A stretch of DNA of 64,000 nt, taken from contig CAIPEB010000768.1 of the NCBI GenBank assembly GCA_903863885.1, positions 1-64,000 of the forward strand, read 5' to 3'. The notes below the pieces were generated by a model that saw nothing but the letters and a program-made list of their open reading frames with translations, ran no database searches and was not told the origin of the DNA. The DNA is from an uncultured Planctomycetaceae bacterium (GTDB lineage Bacteria > Planctomycetota > Planctomycetia > Pirellulales > Pirellulaceae). The translations under genes were made by a program, and so were the position numbers. Shown piece after piece: positions 19,016-28,661 of the stretch (within the stretch, counting starts at the first letter, position 1; the number at the start of each line of letters is the position of its first letter).

Positions 19016-20407
19016 TCAATATTCCTTGTCGGTCAGAATGCCCGGCATCGGAATCGGGTACTTGCCTTCGGCATCGCACTTGACCGGGGCCGGCGAGTCC
19101 ATGGTGAACTTGTCCGCGCCGGGAGCGTAGTCCTCCGGCGAATTGAGCATCGCATCGTACGTGATTTCCACGCCGGTGTGGGCTGCCTTGCGGCCCAGCG
19201 AACTGACGACGCTCGCTTCCACGCCGCGCCGTGCCTCGTTGTACGGCTTGTCGTTGCGAATCGCCTCGACCAGATCGTTCCATTCGTTCTGGTACGGATT
19301 CCGCTGATCGGGAGCGATGTCGGATTCCCAGGTCTTGCTCGCCGAGGACAAGCTCTGGTCCTTGTAGATGCTCGACGGCGGACCGCAGTCACCGGCCTTC
19401 GACACGACGGCGGAGCCCTTCGTGCCGTGGGCGTAGCTCGAGTAGATATTCTCGCAGCCGGCGATGCATCGGCCGTCGCAGATCAGCTTGGCGCCGTCGG
19501 CGAAAGTGTATTCCACCGAGTACGCATCGAAGTTCTGGTCGATGGCCGGCTTGCCATCGGGGCTCATCCGATAATGCCGCCCGCCGACCGCCTGGGCCTT
19601 TACCGGCCAAGCGTTCTTCATCCAGCAGCAGTGGTCAATCACGTGGATGTAGAAGTCGTTGAAGCACCCGCCGCTGGCCCAAATGAAGCTGTGGAAGCGG
19701 CGAAGCTGCCAGAGCAATTCGTTGGGCTGTCCCGGCCACTTCTCGGAGAATGCCGAGCCCACCGGCCCCGTCATGCGATACGCACGCATCAGGACGATAT
19801 CGCCGATTTCGCCATCCTGAATCCGCTTCTGCAGTTCCTGCAGCGCCCGGCTGTGACGCGACATGAGGCCCACGCCGACCTTCAGGTTCTTGGCCACCGA
19901 CTCGTCGGCCAGCTGCAGCATGCGGCGCGACGTCGGACCGTCGGCCGTCACCGGCTTCTCCATGAATACGTTCAAGCCCTTCTGGATCGCATAACCGAAA
20001 TGGACCCAGCGGAAAGCCAGCGGACTCGCGAAAATGGCGATATCGCCGGGCTTCAGGCAGTCCATGGCTTTCTGATAAGCGTCGAAACCGATGAACTTGC
20101 GGTCCTGCGGCACGTCCATCTTGTCGCCGAACTGCTTGCTCAGGTTGTTGTAGCTGCCGGTGAGGCGGTCCTCGAAAACGTCGGCCATCGCGATCAGCTT
20201 CACTGGCCCCCGATTAACCGACATGGCGTCGGCGGCGGCACCGGTTCCACGACCGCCGCAACCGATCAGCGCGACAGTGATTGTGTTGTCTTCGGCCGCA
20301 TGGACCCGCGGGATCGCCATGCCGGCAACGGCGGACGCCACCGCGATGGTGCCGGTGCTTTTCAAAAAGTCACGACGCGACGTGCCGCCGCTCTTGTTTT
20401 CGCTCAT
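19016..20407 (-). CDS. Tat-exported Gfo/Idh/MocA family oxidoreductase (2)
   Basis: A 463-residue protein. The open frame extends to 20707, but ATG 20407 has AGGAG 7 bases upstream and is followed at once by a Tat signal (TSRRDFLKSTGTIAVASAVAGMA), so that start is chosen. NAD(P) loop ALIGCGGRGTGAA, lysine motif FMEKPVT, GGCFNDFYIHVIDHCCW with the conserved histidine, and a Cys-rich patch (CDGRCIAGCENIY). The C-terminus carries a long tail (NSPEDYAPGAD onward) common in exported planctomycete members. Likely acts on a glycan-derived sugar outside the cytoplasm; substrate unknown. A strong hairpin lies 3' of it. Confidence 0.9.
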   Translation of the reverse strand: MSENKSGGTSRRDFLKSTGTIAVASAVAGMAIPRVHAAEDNTITVALIGCGGRGTGAAADAMSVNRGPVKLIAMADVFEDRLTGSYNNLSKQFGDKMDVPQDRKFIGFDAYQKAMDCLKPGDIAIFASPLAFRWVHFGYAIQKGLNVFMEKPVTADGPTSRRMLQLADESVAKNLKVGVGLMSRHSRALQELQKRIQDGEIGDIVLMRAYRMTGPVGSAFSEKWPGQPNELLWQLRRFHSFIWASGGCFNDFYIHVIDHCCWMKNAWPVKAQAVGGRHYRMSPDGKPAIDQNFDAYSVEYTFADGAKLICDGRCIAGCENIYSSYAHGTKGSAVVSKAGDCGPPSSIYKDQSLSSASKTWESDIAPDQRNPYQNEWNDLVEAIRNDKPYNEARRGVEASVVSSLGRKAAHTGVEITYDAMLNSPEDYAPGADKFTMDSPAPVKCDAEGKYPIPMPGILTDKEY

Positions 20408-20855
20408 CAAACGACTCCTAGTGGCAATGTTTACCCAGTCGCGAAACAGGGTGGTAACGTGTCCAGGCCGAACCTCTGGCCTCGCACAACTGCCGACCAG
20501 ATTACGCCCCGGCGAAGCCTCAAGCAAGCTCCCGCTACCTTTTGTCGTCTCTTCGGAACCCCAAGCCTTTGGGGCACCGTCCCTGAATTTCGCAACGCTG
20601 ATGAGGGGCGGTCGACCGTTGCGGGGCGGGGTGGATCTTCCGAATGGTTCTTCTGTGACTCGAGGTTCGGTCGCACCAGCCCGCAAACGCCGATTCAAGC
20701 CCGACAAGTCAAGTCGACTTTACTGTGGAAAGACGCTGGACAAGTCCCCTGCTTGCCCGGTTTCGCGTTGCATACGAGCCGAAAGGGCATGCACAAAACG
20801 GCTCGTCGATGTGCCCCGGACCGCCGGATTCGTCCGACACTTTTTCCACAGGTTG
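20408..20855. other. Intergenic region with a small hairpin, no gene seen
   Basis: About 450 bases between two minus-strand genes. All frames are short or are out-of-frame extensions. A compact stem CCCCAA / TTGGGG with tetraloop gcct lies at 20559-20574. The promoter of oxidoreductase 2 should be here. No reliable coding sequence was found. Confidence 0.5.
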
Positions 20856-21254
20856 TCAAAGCACGCCCCAGACAGTCATCCGCCAGACAATGACGGCGGC
20901 TGCAACTCCCAGACCGGCCAGCCCCACTGCCAAGCCGGCTCGGGCCGGACGCTGCGGCTCGTACGCAAGTCCGATCAAGCTCACGATGCAACCGGTCGCT
21001 GAAAGAAACCCGTTGAACAACAGGCCAACCAGACCGCTGCTGACTCTCGCCAGATAGGTGAGCAGATTCCCAAGCTGGATCAGGAAATCCCGCTGTCCGT
21101 CTCCCGTCAAGTCTTCGTAGGAAAACGACAACATCACGCCGAAGGTCACCAACCAACCGACCAGCCCAAGGACCGAGAGCGTGAGCCCTACGATCCCGTT
21201 GATGTTCTGCCGAGGGCTGGAAGGAGCACTCTCCTTCGGGGGCTCGCACTTCAT
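20856..21254 (-). CDS. Small multi-pass membrane protein of unknown function
   Basis: A 132-residue protein if started at ATG 21254, which has GGAGA about 8 bases upstream; a longer frame to 21302 has no ribosome site. A short polar N-terminus (MKCEPPKESAPSS) precedes about three to four hydrophobic helices (GIVGLTLSVLGLVGWLVTFGV, a middle helix near LARVSSGLVGLLFNGF, and GLAVGLAGLGVAAAVIVW). It resembles DUF4190/DUF4870-type small membrane proteins only in general layout. No catalytic motif is seen. Confidence 0.7.
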   Translation of the reverse strand: MKCEPPKESAPSSPRQNINGIVGLTLSVLGLVGWLVTFGVMLSFSYEDLTGDGQRDFLIQLGNLLTYLARVSSGLVGLLFNGFLSATGCIVSLIGLAYEPQRPARAGLAVGLAGLGVAAAVIVWRMTVWGVL

Positions 21255-21366
21255 GCAACGTTCTCCACGATGGTCTACCGAAGGGTAAAGGCATATCGAC
21301 AAGAACTCATTCCCGCCACGGTCGCCGGAAACGGCAATCTGTCGACGTCGGAGTCAAAGACCGGAT

Positions 21367-22116
21367 TCAGGCAATCCGCATCGTGAGCCCGCCATCAACG
21401 ACCATGGTCTCGCCGGTGATGTAGTCGTTGGTCGCGACTTCCGCGATCAACGTGGCCACTTGATCGGGAGTGCCTTCGCGACGCAGCGGAATTCGGTTAT
21501 CGAGATTGTGTTTCTGCTGCTCCGCGGTCATTCGGTCATGGAACCGGGTGCGGATAATCCCTGGCGCCACGCAGTTCACGCGGATGTTGTCGTTGGCAAC
21601 TTCGCGCGCCAGCGCACGGGCAAACTGAGGCAGAGTGCCCTTCACGACCTGATAGGGCAGGTTGAAATGAATGCCCCGAATCCCGGCGACCGACGAGATC
21701 ATGACGATCGCACCCTCGCCTCGGCGGCGCATGTGGGGAATCGCTGCGCGGCAAAGATAAAAGAGGGCGTGCACGTGGACGTCGAACGCCTCATACCAGG
21801 CCTCCTCCGTGACGTCCATCAAACCTCCGGCAATCGCGCCTCCGGCCGAATGGACCAGCACGTCGACTGCCCCGAGCGCGCCGACCGCCTCTTCGACGCA
21901 TGCGGTCGCTTCCCCGCCCCGTCCGACGTCACGCACCACCAGTGCGCAACGCCGCCCCAGAGCAGTGATCCGGTCCCGCACATCGCGGGCCTCGGCATCG
22001 TCGTACCGGCCGTTGATGGCCACATCGGCACCGCGGCGAGCCAGTTCAATGGCAGTCGCCGCCCCGATGCCCTTGGTCCCGCCTGTAACCAAAGCCACTT
22101 TTTCCTCAAGCAACAT
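21367..22116 (-). CDS. Short-chain dehydrogenase/reductase (FabG-like)
   Basis: A 249-residue classical SDR. NAD(P)-binding TGGTKGIGAATA near the N-terminus, NGRYDD after strand 2, HSAGG in place of NNAG, catalytic Ser in MISSVAG, and catalytic Tyr/Lys as YQVVKGT. It ends with TGETMVVDGGLTM, typical of the 3-oxoacyl-ACP reductase/glucose dehydrogenase group. The usual A/S after the catalytic Tyr is Q. It lies 32 bases downstream of the receiver gene on the same strand, so the two may be cotranscribed. Substrate is undetermined. Confidence 0.9.
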   Translation of the reverse strand: MLLEEKVALVTGGTKGIGAATAIELARRGADVAINGRYDDAEARDVRDRITALGRRCALVVRDVGRGGEATACVEEAVGALGAVDVLVHSAGGAIAGGLMDVTEEAWYEAFDVHVHALFYLCRAAIPHMRRRGEGAIVMISSVAGIRGIHFNLPYQVVKGTLPQFARALAREVANDNIRVNCVAPGIIRTRFHDRMTAEQQKHNLDNRIPLRREGTPDQVATLIAEVATNDYITGETMVVDGGLTMRIA

Positions 22117-22148
22117 GCAGTTCTCCCGATCCCGCGATAGCGGACGGT

Positions 22149-22559
22149 TCAGTCCTTTCCTTCCAGATAAATGGTTGGGCGTCCCAGCAACCGGTCGAGC
22201 GCCATGCAGAATTCCGGAAAATCGACAGGCTTCTGAATGTAATCCGTCACAGGCAAACGAGCCCGATCGTCATCCGGTTTGTCGCTTTCCAGCGAAAAAG
22301 CCTGCTTGACCGAGGTAATTATCAAAATCGGCAAATCGGGAAATTCTTTCCGGATTTCGCGAGCCAGCGTAATGCCCGCCGTTTTGTCTTCGGGAAACAT
22401 GATGTCCAGAATCAATGCGTCCGGAAGCTTCTGGTTCAGGCGAGGAAGAACGGCTTTCGGCTCCGTTTCCATGGCCACATCGTAACCACGCGACTGCAGC
22501 ATCACGCGAAAGGCGCCCGAGAAATCCTCGTCGTCGTCAACGATCAACAGGTCTGCCAT
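22149..22559 (-). CDS. Single-domain response regulator (receiver only)
   Basis: A 136-residue receiver with no output domain: acidic residues LLIVDDDED, phosphoacceptor Asp in ALILDIMFPED, a threonine/serine in LIITSV and a lysine in YIQKPVD. A roughly 15-residue insertion (AFSLESDKPDDDRARL) sits between strand 4 and strand 5. It is CheY/DivK-like in layout. The cognate kinase is not adjacent. It precedes the SDR gene on the same strand. Confidence 0.88.
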   Translation of the reverse strand: MADLLIVDDDEDFSGAFRVMLQSRGYDVAMETEPKAVLPRLNQKLPDALILDIMFPEDKTAGITLAREIRKEFPDLPILIITSVKQAFSLESDKPDDDRARLPVTDYIQKPVDFPEFCMALDRLLGRPTIYLEGKD

Positions 22560-22705
22560 CAGTCGGTTCTCTTTGGAAGTGAAAAGTAATTGAGAAAAGA
22601 CACGACAGTTGCCACGTCGGAAATGGGCTTCGCGAAGTGTAGTGCACGACCGACGGATTTTCCATCACCCGCCGACAATGAAAACAGCGACGACTCCATC
22701 GCCGC

Positions 22706-25363
22706 TCATTTATCATAAGCCATAACCTCGACGAGGTGCCGCCCCGAGTTGGCCGAATTCGAAGTGACATCGACGCGCAGATACCGAACCTCACGCGATG
22801 AGAAACGGCACTCGACGCCGGCCGACGACGATGCCTCCGGACTGTCGCGCCGATCCACAACGGTCTCCCAGTGCCGGCCATCAAGCGATGTTTGCACCGT
22901 AAACCCGTAGCGACGCTCGTCGCCGTAGTAAAACACGAGAACCACTCGACTCACCGTTGTCGCTTTCTGCAGATCCACCTGCCACCAGGTCTCAGCAGCA
23001 GCATGTGTGTCGGTCGCCCAGTAACTGTCCGTGTCGCCGGCCATCCCGTCGTTGGCCAGTGCTGCCGGATAAGCGGGCAATGCGTGCGAGCAGGTCGCCG
23101 GCTTGTCGGTAGTCAGGCTGATCGCATCGCGCTGACGGAATACCGAACCGTACTTGTCGAACAGCCGCTGCGAAAGTTCCACCGCATTCCCTTTCGGCTC
23201 AGCCGGATAATCCGAAGTGGAGCGGGTCCAATTCTCTTCCCATTGACGGATGTCGCGTTCGAACCCGACCGCATCAAATTCCTTGCCTTCGGCCAGCGAC
23301 GCGTCCAGGCGGTCCAGGAACTGTATCCAGCGTGCTCCGTAGAAATCCCGAACCACCCCGGCCCATTGCTTTTGCGCATAGTCATGCAGATCGCTGTCCC
23401 GCGGCCCCCACAACGTGATCTGATTTCGCGCGTTCCATTCGTACAGCTTTCGTTCGTCGTCGGTCGTCGCCCAGCGTTTCGCATCGGATAACCAGCTTCC
23501 AAGCAGAAATTCCGGCCGAGCAGCGAGCAGCGTGTCGAGATCGCCGATCATCTCCGCGAATCGGACTCGCGCTGCGGACAACGCCTTACGGTCGCGGCGC
23601 TGATACGCCATCACGGCGTCGCGCTGGGTTCTGCCGATCAATCCAGACAGCGATTGCCGGGCGATGTTGACGACGTCGTACTGATACGCATCTGCGTCGC
23701 GCAGTTCGGCCGATGCCGACAGCAGCGTCTGCCATGCCGCGGCAACCCGCGCATCTCCCGAACCGCCCGGCAAGTGGAGCGAGGGACGTGTGCACAACGT
23801 ACTGGCCGAAGCCCCCGGCGAGGAATATGCGCTGCCAAGCAGTTGATTCCACGCTTCAATCGCCTTGGCCTGCTCCTTGCCGTAGCGGCGAACCACGTAC
23901 TCGTTGAGCCACTCGTCGACGCCGGGCACCTCGCTCCGCCACGTGATGTCCGCGAGGAAATCGTGGACGACCGGATTGCACCCGAGTCCTTCCATAATGT
24001 GCGCGGTGCCCCGCAGTTTCGGACCGGCGGGCGAGGCGATCGCCTCTTTCAGGTTCGCGGCAATCTGCGGCAGCCCGCCGTGCAGACTGACCGTGTCACC
24101 GAACGTCTGAATGATGCCGAACAGCCACGGCTTGCCGTAAAAGGCCTCGGCGTGCTTCCACGCGGGACTCGACTCGCACATCAGGTCCAGCACCAGCAGC
24201 CGATCGTCGGGCACGGAGGTGAGCAGCGCCTTAGCCTGGGGCGGCTTCCAGAAATTCGGGTTGTTGATGAACAGCCATCCCTGCATCACCCACACCGCAT
24301 CGGGGTCGGCCTGCTGCATCGCCGCGAAGACCGACTTGCCCATCGCATCCAGAAACGCGGGATCGTTGCTCGGAGGCGACATCTCGATGAACGTATCCGC
24401 AGCATACAAATGATCCGTGCCAAACAACCGGGTCTGCTCGCGAACAAAGTCACTGCCCAATCGGCGGAACAGCGGATCGAGCGGATCGAGAAAGTGCGTG
24501 CCCGGAAAGCCGCACCAACTGGGCAACTGCTGGAACTTCGCCTGCGGAAAAACCCGCTTGAGCGCCATCGGCACGTGCCCTGTGAACCCCTGAAGCACAG
24601 GCTTCATGCCCAGTTCGCGCTCGCGGGCAGCGATCTTCCGGCCTAATTCAAGGTGCGAATCGATCCATGTCTGCGGCAGCGGACCGCCCCATCCGTCGAT
24701 GCATCCCATCCAGCCGAAGGGCAGATAAGCCGGCCCCACCAGAAACTCGGCCATCTCCGCGTCGGTCAACCCGAGCGATCGCCCGAGGTTTCTCCACACC
24801 GCCTCCTGGCCAGTAACCGCCAAAGGCATGTTGATGCCGTAAAGCGCCATCCAGTCAATCATGTGTTCCCACTGCGCCCAATCCCACCACGCCATCGTGT
24901 AACTGAACGCGCAGTAATTGAAGAAGTAACGATACGCGTACGGCGTGACCTGCCGCACTCGCGGCGATACGCGAGGAAGGATAGACGGAAACGCGATCTT
25001 GCCCGTGCGCCAGGAGATATCACAGCGGCAACAGTGCCGGGCGTACCATCCCACACCCGCCGCAATTGCATTGGCCGAAGAACCGCGCACGGCCACTCGG
25101 TCGTCCACCGTCTCGATCTCGAAGACGTCTCTCCCATTCTCCCCGGGGATCATCGACAGGACGAACTCCTCGGCTCGTTGCGGCGCAACCCGCTGCAGCA
25201 TGCCTCGCACAGCCGCAACCGCTGCGTCTTTCTTCGCTGCGTCGGCTTGCGAAGCGTCCTCGCCATTTGCAGAGCTCATCCCGCACGCAAATCCAAGCAG
25301 CAGCGTCATCGCTCGGAGCATCGTTTTCACACTCGCACCATCTCGTAAATCGTATTCACACAT
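22706..25363 (-). CDS. Secreted alpha-N-acetylglucosaminidase (GH89) with C-terminal CBM32
   Basis: An 885-residue enzyme. ATG 25363 has GGGAG upstream; an alternative ATG at 25321 would begin right at the signal peptide (MLRAMTLLLGFACGMSSANG). The N-terminal small domain and the catalytic barrel show NAGLU-family blocks: YAYRYFFNYCAFSYTMAWWDWAQWEHMIDWMALYGIN, GFTGHVP, ADTFIEMSPPS (acid/base Glu region), MQGWLF, and HIMEGLGCNPVVHD (nucleophile Glu region). About residues 740-885 are a discoidin-like F5/8-type-C/CBM32 domain ending in RYLRVDVTSNSANSGRHLVEV. GH89 removes terminal alpha-GlcNAc from mucin-type glycans or heparan-derived chains. It is the clearest specificity marker of the glycan region. 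Confidence 0.93.
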   Translation of the reverse strand: MCEYDLRDGASVKTMLRAMTLLLGFACGMSSANGEDASQADAAKKDAAVAAVRGMLQRVAPQRAEEFVLSMIPGENGRDVFEIETVDDRVAVRGSSANAIAAGVGWYARHCCRCDISWRTGKIAFPSILPRVSPRVRQVTPYAYRYFFNYCAFSYTMAWWDWAQWEHMIDWMALYGINMPLAVTGQEAVWRNLGRSLGLTDAEMAEFLVGPAYLPFGWMGCIDGWGGPLPQTWIDSHLELGRKIAARERELGMKPVLQGFTGHVPMALKRVFPQAKFQQLPSWCGFPGTHFLDPLDPLFRRLGSDFVREQTRLFGTDHLYAADTFIEMSPPSNDPAFLDAMGKSVFAAMQQADPDAVWVMQGWLFINNPNFWKPPQAKALLTSVPDDRLLVLDLMCESSPAWKHAEAFYGKPWLFGIIQTFGDTVSLHGGLPQIAANLKEAIASPAGPKLRGTAHIMEGLGCNPVVHDFLADITWRSEVPGVDEWLNEYVVRRYGKEQAKAIEAWNQLLGSAYSSPGASASTLCTRPSLHLPGGSGDARVAAAWQTLLSASAELRDADAYQYDVVNIARQSLSGLIGRTQRDAVMAYQRRDRKALSAARVRFAEMIGDLDTLLAARPEFLLGSWLSDAKRWATTDDERKLYEWNARNQITLWGPRDSDLHDYAQKQWAGVVRDFYGARWIQFLDRLDASLAEGKEFDAVGFERDIRQWEENWTRSTSDYPAEPKGNAVELSQRLFDKYGSVFRQRDAISLTTDKPATCSHALPAYPAALANDGMAGDTDSYWATDTHAAAETWWQVDLQKATTVSRVVLVFYYGDERRYGFTVQTSLDGRHWETVVDRRDSPEASSSAGVECRFSSREVRYLRVDVTSNSANSGRHLVEVMAYDK

Positions 25364-25512
25364 CGTTGTCGTCTCCCGTTGATACTCGACTCAGTGCCCC
25401 AGCAGTCTCCTGCGCCCGCACACTGAAATAAAGAGGGCAGGAAACAGGTCCAGGTGCCGAGACATTCTATTCGTCGCTCGCAAGCCGGCGGCGATTCAAA
25501 CCGAAAGGGCCA

Positions 25513-25587
25513 CCACAGAGGGCCCAGAGGACACGGAGGCGACGGCGGAGTTCATTGGCCTCTGTGTTTTCTCTGTGTGCTCTGTGG
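25513..25587. repeat. Palindromic CCACAGAG-type intergenic repeat
   Basis: The left arm (25513-25539) has CCACAGAG, CCCAGAGGACACGGAGG; the right arm (25559-25587) is its imperfect complement (CCTCTGTG ... CTCTGTGG). The same CACAGAGGACACAGAG unit recurs at 59059-59085. It is a dispersed intergenic repeat common in Planctomycetes and Verrucomicrobia and often misread as small TEDTEHTE or HRGHRGH ORFs. Confidence 0.75.
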
Positions 25588-25772
25588 TTCCCCTTTTCCC
25601 GTCGGAATGGCCACCGACGAGACGGAAAAGAGTCGCGCCCGCTTTATTCTCGCGTTGCTTGAGAACGCGGCGCGGGTGTGCGACATTGTCTCTCTCGCAC
25701 ACGAAGCCGCGGACGAGTGGCTTCAGCTGTTGGCTGACGAAACCTTCGAGACAACGTCCACAGGGTACTCCG

Positions 25773-26918
25773 ATGAAGAAAGCTGCTGTTTCATTGCTCG
25801 TTGCCGTCTCGATCTTCTCGGTCGCACAGGCAGCCGACCAACCGAAAGCGTGGCAGTTCTCGCGGGCCGCACTGAGTCCGTTCTGGGAATCGACCACGAT
25901 GGAAGGCGAGAGCGTCTTGTTTGTCCGTGAGTCCAACGAAAAAACACCCGAGGCGTCTTTGCTGTTCGAGCCGACGAAGATTCTCTCGGTGTGCAGTTCG
26001 TCCGGCGAGACGACGTACGTCGAGGGCCAGGACTACGTATGGAAGCCCGGCACAAAGCAGATCAGCCTGCCCGCCGGATCCCGAATCGTCTCCAAGACGG
26101 CCCAGGACCTGCGGAAACAGCCCGGATCGCAGCAGTACAGGCTCACACACCGCGACGGGAACGGCGAGATCATGTTCGGCGGCGGGCATGAATACCACGA
26201 CATGCAGACACTTGTTACTTACACACATCAACCCGGACAGTGGGCGGGTCCCGCGACGAAGTTCGCCGGCGACCAGTTGCCGAAGACCATGGAAAAGCTC
26301 GCGTCCAAGAAGCCGATTACCGTCGCGTTGCTCGGAGACAGCATTTCAACGGGCTGCAATGCTTCCGGTTGGGCGAATGCTGCGCCGTTTCAGCCGCCTT
26401 ACCAGGATCTGCTTGTCCGCAACCTGGAAGAGTCTTACGGGACGAAAGTCACGCTGAAGAACTTCGCCGTCGGCGGCACGGACACGGGATGGGGAGTTTC
26501 GAACGTCCCCAAGTTGAACGAGGTTCATCCCGATCTGGTAATCCTCGCATTCGGAATGAACGACGCCGCCGGCCGCCCCGCCAAAGATTATCGGGCCAAC
26601 ATCAGCACGATGATCGACTTGATTTCCAAGGCCAATTCCGACACAGAGTTCATCCTTGTCGCCACCATGCTCGGCAATCGCGACTGGGTGACGCTGAATC
26701 AGCAACTTTTTCCGCAGTATCGGGACGCTCTGGCTCAACTGTGTCGAAAAGGAGTCGTACTTGCCGACATGACTTCCATGTGGGACGAGATGCTCAAGCA
26801 CAAGCAGGATCGCGACGTGACCGGCAATGGCGTAAATCATCCCAACGACTTCGGCCACCGCGTCTACGCCCAGGTACTTTCCGCGCTGCTGATCCGCGCG
26901 GACAGCGCAAGACAATAG
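25773..26918 (+). CDS. Secreted SGNH-family esterase
   Basis: A 381-residue protein. ATG 25773 has AGGGTA 7 bases upstream and starts a clear signal peptide (MKKAAVSLLVAVSIFSVAQA); the frame upstream is noise. Residues 20-165 are a beta-rich N-terminal domain, as in carbohydrate esterases with a jelly-roll. The SGNH catalytic domain follows: block I LLGDSISTG (Ser), block II Gly in VGGTD, block III GMND, and block V HPNDFGH (Asp/His). Relatives deacetylate xylan or other acetylated polysaccharides. Located between GH89 and a GH-like gene, it probably removes O-acetyl groups from the target glycan. Confidence 0.88.
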   Translation: MKKAAVSLLVAVSIFSVAQAADQPKAWQFSRAALSPFWESTTMEGESVLFVRESNEKTPEASLLFEPTKILSVCSSSGETTYVEGQDYVWKPGTKQISLPAGSRIVSKTAQDLRKQPGSQQYRLTHRDGNGEIMFGGGHEYHDMQTLVTYTHQPGQWAGPATKFAGDQLPKTMEKLASKKPITVALLGDSISTGCNASGWANAAPFQPPYQDLLVRNLEESYGTKVTLKNFAVGGTDTGWGVSNVPKLNEVHPDLVILAFGMNDAAGRPAKDYRANISTMIDLISKANSDTEFILVATMLGNRDWVTLNQQLFPQYRDALAQLCRKGVVLADMTSMWDEMLKHKQDRDVTGNGVNHPNDFGHRVYAQVLSALLIRADSARQ

Positions 26919-26981
26919 CGCACGGCACAAACACTCTGCAGATGCGGGCGAGTCCGATACGGGGGACCTGCGGTCGGCAGC

Positions 26982-27007
26982 GTGGGGCGATCGGGTGACC
27001 GCCCCGC
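26982..27007. terminator. Hairpin between convergent genes
   Basis: GTGGGGCG (26982-26989) pairs with CGCCCCGC (27000-27007) around a 10-base loop, in the short gap between the convergent esterase and GH-like genes. It could end transcription from both sides. No T-run is present. Confidence 0.4.
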
Positions 27008-27059
27008 AACGCAGATCTGCCCGACCTGATCTACGTCACACCATCGCAAGACGCACCGC

Positions 27060-28634
27060 TCAGGGCTTTGCACTCCCGGGGTCGATGCAAATCTCGACCC
27101 AGACGATTTGCTGGTCTCCGCCCGCATCGGACTGCTTGACGCACAACTCATTGTCGCCGTCTTTGGCCGCGTCGAGCGGAAATGAAATGCAGATGGCGCG
27201 TGCCGGATTGCCGCCCAGACTCTGCCTGTCCGCCACATCCGCAATAGCTGTCATCGCAGTGCCATTGAGCGTCGCCTCGAAAGTCGCCCCGGCTACTCCG
27301 TCGCGGCCAGCCAGCCCAACGATGGCCGTGATGGTCCCGCTGGTCGGCTTGGCACCGATCGGCACTCGAATGGCCTTGCCCGCGCGTGCATCGGCCGGCA
27401 ACTGCGCGCCGTCCGGGAATCCCGCGGGGACCGTGTCGCGGAAACAGACGAGATGCCGGCGCGGCGAACTGAACACCGTCGCACGCGTCAGCCCATCCCG
27501 CACGAGCCGCGTGTAATCGGTCTCGGTGACCGGGCGAGTTTCACTGTCCATCCAGTTGAACAGGTACAGGTTCTCGGCGCCGCGATACCACGCGGACGCA
27601 GCAAAGCCCCTCAACGCCGCCAGGTCATTCGCTACCGGCGCTCCGCCCGACCAGGGCCGCGAGTTATATTCGACCCCCGGCGCGATGGCGACACGCTGCG
27701 CCACATCGCCCAATCGCTCGCGCCACAGTTCGACGGGAATATCAAAGTCCGACGATGTCCAGAAAGGGCAGGGGATGATCAGATCCACCCACCCGTTTTT
27801 CGCCCACGTGATCGCGTCCATTCCGAGTCCGGTCGCCGCATCGGGGTGAGCTGGGACTCGCACGGCAAGCTGGATCTCGTGGCCGCGTTTGACTGACCAC
27901 TGCTTGACGAGCGAACGGGCCTCCTCGACGAACTGATCCAGGAAACCGTGCTCCTCGCGCTCACGCCCGGGCGCCAGATGATATCCGAAACGCATCCAGT
28001 CCAGTTCCAGCCCATCCGCATCGTACCGTTCCAGCAATTCCCGCACGAAAGCCATGTGATGTTCGCGAACTTCGGGTCGAGCGTAGTTCATTGCCCGGTT
28101 GACCCAAGGACTCGGCGATCCGTTGGGAACCCGCCAGCACTCGGGATGCTGACGCCAGAACGTTGAATGCATGAAGTTGTCGTTTTCGTCGACGCTGTGG
28201 ACGTCGTTCATGCGCATCGAGATCCATGGCGTCACGCCCTTTTCGCGGCAACGCGCAATCCAGATCGTGTAAGGGTCGAGCCCCATTTCAAAAAGCTTCT
28301 TCTGATTCTGCGGCCAGCGATCCGTCGGCTCTTTGCCGTTGACCGGATCCCAGATCGCATCGCGGGTCTTGCTTCGGAAGCTGGCTCGCATCGCATTGGC
28401 GTTCAGGAACAGGTGCGTGACCGTACCGCCCGCGTATTGGTCGACGAACGCTTTCAGATTCTCGAGCGTCATATCCTCTGGCTTGCGACTGCTGTAGAAG
28501 TGGCTGTTGTCTTCATTCAGCGCGACCATGTTGACGATGTGCGGGTGTTCAGTCTTTCGCGCAGCGTCCTCGGCTCCAACTGCTCCGACCGATAGTACGG
28601 CACAAAACCACAGCATCATCTGTTGCTTCGTCAT
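27060..28634 (-). CDS. Secreted glycoside-hydrolase-like TIM-barrel protein
   Basis: A 524-residue protein with signal peptide (MLWFCAVLSVGAVGAED). Residues about 30-400 look like a TIM barrel related to GHL10/YddW-type putative glycoside hydrolases: VTHLFLNAN (strand 2), GVTPWISMRMNDVHS, and a probable catalytic Asp in DADGLELDWMRFGYH, then LIIPCPFW. About 410-524 form a beta-rich C-terminal domain. It precedes the GH123-like and beta-helix genes' downstream end (27 bases from 28662), so these three minus-strand genes (33245 to 27060) probably form an operon. Substrate unknown. Confidence 0.78.
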   Translation of the reverse strand: MTKQQMMLWFCAVLSVGAVGAEDAARKTEHPHIVNMVALNEDNSHFYSSRKPEDMTLENLKAFVDQYAGGTVTHLFLNANAMRASFRSKTRDAIWDPVNGKEPTDRWPQNQKKLFEMGLDPYTIWIARCREKGVTPWISMRMNDVHSVDENDNFMHSTFWRQHPECWRVPNGSPSPWVNRAMNYARPEVREHHMAFVRELLERYDADGLELDWMRFGYHLAPGREREEHGFLDQFVEEARSLVKQWSVKRGHEIQLAVRVPAHPDAATGLGMDAITWAKNGWVDLIIPCPFWTSSDFDIPVELWRERLGDVAQRVAIAPGVEYNSRPWSGGAPVANDLAALRGFAASAWYRGAENLYLFNWMDSETRPVTETDYTRLVRDGLTRATVFSSPRRHLVCFRDTVPAGFPDGAQLPADARAGKAIRVPIGAKPTSGTITAIVGLAGRDGVAGATFEATLNGTAMTAIADVADRQSLGGNPARAICISFPLDAAKDGDNELCVKQSDAGGDQQIVWVEICIDPGSAKP

Positions 28635-28661
28635 TGCCTTGGATTCCCCGGTGAAAAGGTT

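Noticed and set aside
20408-20707. 100-residue N-terminal extension of oxidoreductase 2
   Set aside because: It has no motif; the AGGAG site and Tat signal at 20407 mark the true start.
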